DNA from: JBBECF01 sp040881945
GTDB taxonomy: Bacteria > Pseudomonadota > Alphaproteobacteria > Dongiales > Dongiaceae
Assembly (NCBI GenBank): GCA_040881945.1
Contig: JBBECF010000217.1
Span: 1 to 9,657, forward strand
DNA length: 9,657 bases
Direction of reading: 5' to 3'
Shown here: positions 5,575 through 9,657 of the stretch, piece by piece
How the letters are laid out: each line of letters starts with the position of its first letter
How positions within the stretch are numbered: the stretch's first letter is position 1
Program-made: the position numbers and the translations under genes
The notes under the pieces: model-generated
What the model saw: only the letters and a program-made list of their open reading frames with translations
Told to the model about the DNA's origin: nothing
Database searches by the model: none

Positions 5575-6174
5575 ATGTTTCTGTTAATCGACAACTACGA
5601 CAGCTTTACCTACAACCTCTACCACTTCCTGGGCGAGCTTGGGGCGCAGGTCGTCGTGCGGCGCAACGACGCGCTCACGGTCGAAGCGGCGCTGGCCATG
5701 GCGCCGCAGGGAATCATCATGTCGCCGGGGCCGTGCGATCCCGACCGCGCCGGCATCTGCCTCGAGTTGGTCGAGGCCGCGGCCGGGCGCGTGCCGCTGC
5801 TCGGCGTCTGTCTCGGCCATCAGGCGATCGGCCAGGCGTTCGGCGGCCGCGTCGTCCGTGCGCCCGGGCCGATGCACGGCAAGCTCAGCCCGATCCGACA
5901 CCAAGGCGAGGACGTATTCGAGGGCCTGCCGAGCCCGTTCTCGGCGACGCGCTATCATTCGCTGGTGGTCGAGCGGGCGTCCCTGCCCGACTGCCTGAAG
6001 GTGACCGCCGAGACCGAGGACGGATTGATCATGGGGCTGGCCCATCGCCGCCTGCCGGTCTACGGCGTGCAGTTCCATCCGGAAAGCATCGCCTCGGAAC
6101 ACGGCCACCGGCTGCTCGCCAACTTCCTGCGGCTCGCCGGCCGCAACGCCGCGCCGCTCGCCGCCAGCGCATGA
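5575..6174 (+). CDS. trpG: Anthranilate synthase glutamine amidotransferase subunit TrpG
   Basis: Class I glutamine amidotransferase that hydrolyses glutamine and passes ammonia to TrpE, which makes anthranilate from chorismate in the first committed step of tryptophan synthesis. The 199-residue length is normal. Visible motifs: N-terminal IDNYDSFTYN (5-14), typical of TrpG/PabA; the oxyanion-region PGP (51-53); the nucleophile Cys79 in GVCLGHQAIG; MHGK (100-103); and the catalytic pair His168 and Glu170 in FHPE. The start at 5575 is preferred over an in-frame ATG 42 bases upstream because the family begins just before LLIDNYDSFT and AAGG lies seven bases ahead. The stop overlaps the trpD start (ATGA). 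TrpE is not encoded immediately upstream, unlike in many relatives, so it must come from elsewhere. The same subunit may also serve aminodeoxychorismate synthase (PabA role); the trpDC context favours the tryptophan role. Confidence 0.96.
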   Translation: MFLLIDNYDSFTYNLYHFLGELGAQVVVRRNDALTVEAALAMAPQGIIMSPGPCDPDRAGICLELVEAAAGRVPLLGVCLGHQAIGQAFGGRVVRAPGPMHGKLSPIRHQGEDVFEGLPSPFSATRYHSLVVERASLPDCLKVTAETEDGLIMGLAHRRLPVYGVQFHPESIASEHGHRLLANFLRLAGRNAAPLAASA

Positions 6175-7208
6175 GCGAAGGGCGCGACGCGTTCAAGGCG
6201 CTGCTCGCCGCGGTCGCCGCCGGGCGGCCGCTCACCGAGGCCGAGGCCGAACAGGCCTTCGGCGTGATGATGGCGGGCGAGGCGACGCCGGCGCAGATCG
6301 GCGGCTTCCTGATGGCGCTGCGGGTGCGCGGCGAGACGGTCGACGAGATCGCCGGGGCGGCGCGCGCAATGCGCGCCAAGATGACGCGGATCGAAGGCCC
6401 GCCCGGCGCCATCGACACCTGCGGCAGCGGCGGCGACGCGGCCGGAACCTGGAACATCTCGACCGGGACCGCGCTCGTCGTGGCCGGCTGCGGCGTGCCG
6501 GTCGCCAAGCACGGCAACCGGGCGATGTCGTCGAAATCCGGCGCCGCCGACGTGCTGGCGGCGCTCGGCGTCAACCTCGACGCCGACCTGCGCCTGGTCG
6601 AGAAGGCGCTCGCGCGGGCCGGGATGTGCTTCATGCTGGCGCCGCGCCATCACGGCGCCATGCGCCATGTCGGGCCGGTGCGCGTCGAGCTCGGCACGCG
6701 CACGATCTTCAATCTGCTCGGCCCGCTGTCAAACCCGGCCGGCGCGCGCCGCCAACTCGTCGGCATCTTCGCGCGCAACTGGATCGAGCCGCTGGCGCGC
6801 GTGCTCGGGCGGCTCGGCGCCGAGCGCGCCTGGGTCGTGCACGGATCGGACGGTCTCGACGAGTTGACCACGACCGGGCCGTCCTACGTCGCCGAACTCG
6901 AGAACGGCACGGTCCGCAGCTTCGAAGTGACGCCCGAGGACGCCGGCATCGCGCGCGCCGACGCCGCCGACCTCAAGGGCGGCGACGCCGCGACCAACGC
7001 GCGGGCGATCGCCGAGCTCCTGGACGGGCGCAAGGGGCCGTACCGCGACATCGTGTTGCTCAACAGCGCAGCGGCGCTGGTCGTCGCCGACCGGGCGCCG
7101 GACCTGAAATCCGGCGTCAGCCTTGCCGCCGCCGCGATCGACAGCGGCAAGGCCAAGGCCGTCCTGGCGCGGCTGGTCGCCATCAGCAACGAGACGCCGC
7201 CGACATGA
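6171..7208 (+). CDS. trpD: Anthranilate phosphoribosyltransferase TrpD
   Basis: Cytoplasmic enzyme that transfers phosphoribose from PRPP to anthranilate, the second step of tryptophan synthesis. It is 345 residues long, the usual size, with the small helical N-terminal domain (about 1-75) and a nucleoside-phosphorylase-type catalytic domain. Family motifs are complete: DTCGSGGD (82-89) in the PRPP pyrophosphate loop, NISTGTA (95-101), KHGNR (113-117) in the anthranilate/PRPP site, RHVGPVR (165-171), GPLSNP (184-189) and the metal-binding DGLDE (227-231). The start overlaps the trpG stop by ATGA and no clear Shine-Dalgarno precedes it, so translation probably depends on termination of trpG. 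It is a stand-alone TrpD, not fused to TrpG as in enteric bacteria. Confidence 0.97.
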   Translation: MSEGRDAFKALLAAVAAGRPLTEAEAEQAFGVMMAGEATPAQIGGFLMALRVRGETVDEIAGAARAMRAKMTRIEGPPGAIDTCGSGGDAAGTWNISTGTALVVAGCGVPVAKHGNRAMSSKSGAADVLAALGVNLDADLRLVEKALARAGMCFMLAPRHHGAMRHVGPVRVELGTRTIFNLLGPLSNPAGARRQLVGIFARNWIEPLARVLGRLGAERAWVVHGSDGLDELTTTGPSYVAELENGTVRSFEVTPEDAGIARADAADLKGGDAATNARAIAELLDGRKGPYRDIVLLNSAAALVVADRAPDLKSGVSLAAAAIDSGKAKAVLARLVAISNETPPT

Positions 7209-8017
7209 GCGACGTGCTCGCGCGCATCTGCGCCGACAAGCGCGACCACGTGGCGCGGCGCCAGGCGGCGCACCCGCTGGCCGAGGTCGCGGCGGCGGCG
7301 CGCGCCGCCGGGCCGACGCGCGGCTTCATCGAGCGGCTGACGGCGGCGGTCGCCGCCGGGCGCTATGGGCTGATCGCCGAGATCAAGCGCGCCTCGCCGA
7401 GCCGCGGCCTGATCCGCGACGACGTCGACCCGGCCGCCCTGGCCGCCGCCTACCGGCGCGGCGGCGCGACGTGCCTGTCGGTGCTGACCGACGAGCCGTA
7501 CTTCCAGGGGCGCGACGAGGACCTCGTCGCCGCCCGCGCCGCCGTCGATCTGCCGGTGCTGCGCAAGGACTTCCTGCTCGATCCCTATCAGGTTGTCGAG
7601 GCGCGCGCGCTCGGCGCCGACGCTATCCTGCTGATCATGGCGGCGCTCGGCGACGCCCAGGCGGCCGAGCTCGAGTCCGCGGCCGAGGAGCACCGCATGG
7701 ACGTGCTGGCCGAAGTGCATGACGAGGCCGAACTGGAGCGCGCGGCGCGGCTGCGCACGCGCCTCATCGGCATCAACAACCGCGACCTGAAGACGCTGGC
7801 GGTCGATCTCGCGACGACCGAGCGCCTGGCGCCGCGCCTGCCGTCGGGACGCCTGGCGGTCGCCGAAAGCGGGTTCGGCACGACCGCCGACCTCGCGCGC
7901 ATGCGGCGCGCCGGCGTCAATTTGTTCCTGATCGGCGAGGCGCTGATGCGCCAGGCCGACGTGGCGGCGGCGACTCGCGCCCTGCTCGGCGAGCCGGCGC
8001 TGGCGCCGGGCGCCTGA
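7205..8017 (+). CDS. trpC: Indole-3-glycerol-phosphate synthase TrpC
   Basis: Closes the ring of carboxyphenylamino-deoxyribulose phosphate to give indole-3-glycerol phosphate in the tryptophan pathway. The protein has 270 residues and is a single-function (beta/alpha)8 barrel without a fused TrpF domain. Visible motifs: AEIKRASPSRG (58-68, with Lys61), SVLTDEPYFQG (92-102), LRKDFLLDPYQV (119-130, with Lys121), Glu170 in LAEVHDE, IGINNRDL (188-195) and the phosphate-site ESGF (221-224). Its ATG overlaps the trpD stop (ATGA). trpF, trpB and trpA, the remaining genes of the route, are not in the window; in alphaproteobacteria they commonly lie in a separate cluster. Confidence 0.97.
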   Translation: MSDVLARICADKRDHVARRQAAHPLAEVAAAARAAGPTRGFIERLTAAVAAGRYGLIAEIKRASPSRGLIRDDVDPAALAAAYRRGGATCLSVLTDEPYFQGRDEDLVAARAAVDLPVLRKDFLLDPYQVVEARALGADAILLIMAALGDAQAAELESAAEEHRMDVLAEVHDEAELERAARLRTRLIGINNRDLKTLAVDLATTERLAPRLPSGRLAVAESGFGTTADLARMRRAGVNLFLIGEALMRQADVAAATRALLGEPALAPGA

Positions 8018-8031
8018 CGGCGGGCGGCGCC

Positions 8032-8508
8032 ATGGCCCGGCTCACCCATTTCGACGCCGAGGGCAAGGCCGCGATGGTCGATGTATCGGACAAGGGCGAG
8101 AGCGAGCGCAGCGCCACCGCCACGGGCTCCGTGATCATGCGGCCGGAGACGGTGGCCCTGATCGCCGCCGGCGGCGTCAAGAAGGGCGACGTGCTGTCGG
8201 TGGCGCGGCTGGCCGGCATCATGGGCGCCAAGCGGACGCCGGACCTGATCCCGCTGTGCCACCCGCTGGCGCTCGCTTCGGTCGCCGTCGATCTCCGCGT
8301 CGATGCCGCGCGCAACGCCGTCGACATCACCGCCACCTGCAAGCTCAAGGGCCGCACCGGCGTCGAGATGGAGGCGCTGACGGCGGTCGCCGTGGCGGCG
8401 CTCACCGTCTATGACATGTGCAAGGCGGTGGACCGCGGCATGCGCCTGACCGACATCCGCCTGATCCACAAGAGCGGCGGAAAATCAGGCACCTACGAGG
8501 CGAGTTGA
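8032..8508 (+). CDS. moaC: Cyclic pyranopterin monophosphate synthase MoaC
   Basis: Acts after the radical-SAM enzyme MoaA to form cyclic pyranopterin monophosphate, the first stable intermediate of molybdenum cofactor synthesis. It has 158 residues, normal for the family, and starts with the usual LTHFDxxGxAxMVDVSDK segment. Catalytic and substrate residues are all present: Lys51 in VKKGD, the AGIMGAKRT-LIPLCHPL block with His77, TGVEMEAL (109-116, Glu112 and Glu114), Asp128 and Lys131 in YDMCKA, and the C-terminal KSGGKSG. The gene follows trpC after 14 bases, with a G-rich stretch but no strong Shine-Dalgarno, and overlaps moeA by one base. MoaA is not in the window. The link to the trp genes appears to be conserved gene order rather than shared biochemistry. 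Confidence 0.97.
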   Translation: MARLTHFDAEGKAAMVDVSDKGESERSATATGSVIMRPETVALIAAGGVKKGDVLSVARLAGIMGAKRTPDLIPLCHPLALASVAVDLRVDAARNAVDITATCKLKGRTGVEMEALTAVAVAALTVYDMCKAVDRGMRLTDIRLIHKSGGKSGTYEAS

Positions 8509-9657
8509 TGTTTTCAGTCGAGGAAGCGCAGCGACGCGTCCGCGCCGCCTTCCGGCCGCTCGGCAGCGAGCAGGTGAGCCTCGCCGAGGCGCTCGGCCGG
8601 GTGCTCGCCCTAGACGTGGCGGCGCGCGTGACGCAGCCCCCGGTGGCGGTCTCGGCGATGGACGGCTACGCCGTGCGCGCGGCGGACGTGGCGAAGGTGC
8701 CGGCGCGGCTCAAGATCGTCGGCTACGCCCCGGCCGGCGCCGCCGATCCCGGCCGCGTCGGCGCCGGCGAGGCGGTGCGCATCTTCACCGGCGGGCCCCT
8801 GCCCGCCGGCGCCGACGCCATCGTCATCCAGGAGGACACCACAGCCGAGGGCGACCATGTCGTTGTCAACGAGGCCGCGCCGGCGGGCCGGTACGTGCGC
8901 CCGGCCGGGCTCGACTTCGCGGAAGGCGACGTCGGGCTCGCAACCGGCCGGTTGCTGACCGCCCGCGACATCGGGCTCGCCGCCGCCATGAACGTGCCGT
9001 GGCTCCGCGTGCGGCGGCGTCCGCGCGTCGCCATCCTCGCCACCGGGGACGAGTTGGCGATGCCGGGCGAGCCGCTGGGCCCGAACCGGATCGTCAGCTC
9101 GAATGGGCCGGCCCTGGCCGCCTTCGTCGCCGCCTGCGGCGGCGCCCCGTCCCTGCTCGGAATCGCGGCCGACGACCGCGCCGCGTTGCAGCGCATGGCC
9201 GCCGAGGCCGCCGGCGCCGACCTGCTGATCACCTCCGGCGGCGCCTCGGTCGGCGACCACGATCTGATCCAGCAAGCGCTCGGCGAGAGCGGCCTGGAGC
9301 TCGACTTCTGGCAGATCGCGATGCGCCCGGGCAAGCCGCTGATCTTCGGCCGCATCGGCCCGACGCCGCTGCTCGGCCTGCCCGGCAACCCGGTTTCGAG
9401 CCTGGTCTGCGCGACGATCTTCCTGCGTCCGGCGATCGACACCATGCTCGGCCGGGTCGAGCCCGAACGGCCGCCGGTGACCGCCCGGCTCGGCGCCGAC
9501 CTCGGGGCCAACGACAGCCGCCAGGACTATTTGCGGGCGCGCCTGACCTACGATGGCGAGGGCCGCGCAGTCGCCACGCCCTTCGCCCGCCAGGACAGCT
9601 CGATGCTGTCGCACCTCGCCCACGCCGACTGCCTGATCGTGCGCCCGCCGCGGGCCG
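8508..9657 (+). CDS. moeA: Molybdopterin molybdenumtransferase MoeA (3' end cut by window edge)
   Basis: Inserts molybdate into adenylated molybdopterin, the last common step of molybdenum cofactor synthesis. The frame is open from the ATG at 8508 to the window end, giving 383 residues; the family is usually about 400-410, so only the tail of domain IV is missing. Visible motifs: SAMDGYAVR (49-57), TGGPLPAGADAIVIQED (94-110), the MogA-like domain with LATGDEL (177-183), SNG (198-200) and TSGGASVGDHD (242-252, with the conserved Asp250), MRPGKP (272-277) and GLPGNPVS (290-297). The ATG shares its A with the moaC stop (TGATG), and a GAGGCGAG purine stretch precedes it. In related clusters lexA follows, which cannot be tested here. 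Confidence 0.96.
   Translation, partial: MFSVEEAQRRVRAAFRPLGSEQVSLAEALGRVLALDVAARVTQPPVAVSAMDGYAVRAADVAKVPARLKIVGYAPAGAADPGRVGAGEAVRIFTGGPLPAGADAIVIQEDTTAEGDHVVVNEAAPAGRYVRPAGLDFAEGDVGLATGRLLTARDIGLAAAMNVPWLRVRRRPRVAILATGDELAMPGEPLGPNRIVSSNGPALAAFVAACGGAPSLLGIAADDRAALQRMAAEAAGADLLITSGGASVGDHDLIQQALGESGLELDFWQIAMRPGKPLIFGRIGPTPLLGLPGNPVSSLVCATIFLRPAIDTMLGRVEPERPPVTARLGADLGANDSRQDYLRARLTYDGEGRAVATPFARQDSSMLSHLAHADCLIVRPPRA

Noticed and set aside
5522..5587. Possible 21-residue leader peptide before trpG
   Set aside because: It has no tryptophan codons, no Shine-Dalgarno, and overlaps the trpG start. The equivalent frame in copy A has a GTG start and an early stop, so coding is not supported.
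7588..8469. Minus-strand open frame opposite trpC and moaC
   Set aside because: It is antisense to two genes with complete family motifs and has no recognisable domain.

Overview
The window looks like a piece of a high-GC proteobacterial chromosome, most likely an alphaproteobacterium. The main evidence is the gene order trpG-trpD-trpC-moaC-moeA, an arrangement typical of Alphaproteobacteria, where trpE normally lies upstream and lexA downstream. All coding regions use strongly GC-rich codons. No rRNA or other marker is present to fix the genus.

Left part (1-2196, minus strand): a Cu(I)-exporting P1B-type ATPase (copA), whose last few dozen residues run off the left edge. Directly in front of its start is a near-textbook CueR (MerR-family) operator inside the -35/-10 spacer. 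The -10 is so close to the ATG that the mRNA should be leaderless or nearly so.

Next (2288-4602, plus strand): a divergent two-gene operon with an ATGA overlap. It encodes a proline-linker lipoprotein with BNR/Asp-box (beta-propeller) repeats and a secreted protein of unknown function that appears to be built from two diverged copies of one domain. Neither product can be assigned an activity.

Middle (4603-5574): about 970 bases with no convincing gene but many repeats. An imperfect 85-base direct repeat bounds the region (4600-4684 and 5476-5560). The second copy is the immediate leader of trpG and the first starts at the stop codon of the upstream operon. Between them are ten copies of GATTACGG separated by truncated versions of one linker, a 23-bp inverted repeat, and a GC-rich stretch with three dyads spaced about 110 bases apart. 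It reads as a graveyard of small non-autonomous mobile or palindromic elements inserted upstream of trpG, where trpE would be expected.

Right part (5575-9657, plus strand): trpG, trpD and trpC (tryptophan synthesis: glutamine amidotransferase, phosphoribosyltransferase, indole-3-glycerol phosphate synthase), then moaC and moeA (molybdenum cofactor synthesis). Most junctions overlap (ATGA, ATGA, TGATG) and only trpC-moaC has a 14-base gap, so the five genes are probably one translationally coupled operon. moeA is cut by the right edge about 20 residues before its expected end. trpG, trpD, trpC and moaC are intact, and no disrupted residue was seen in the visible part of moeA.
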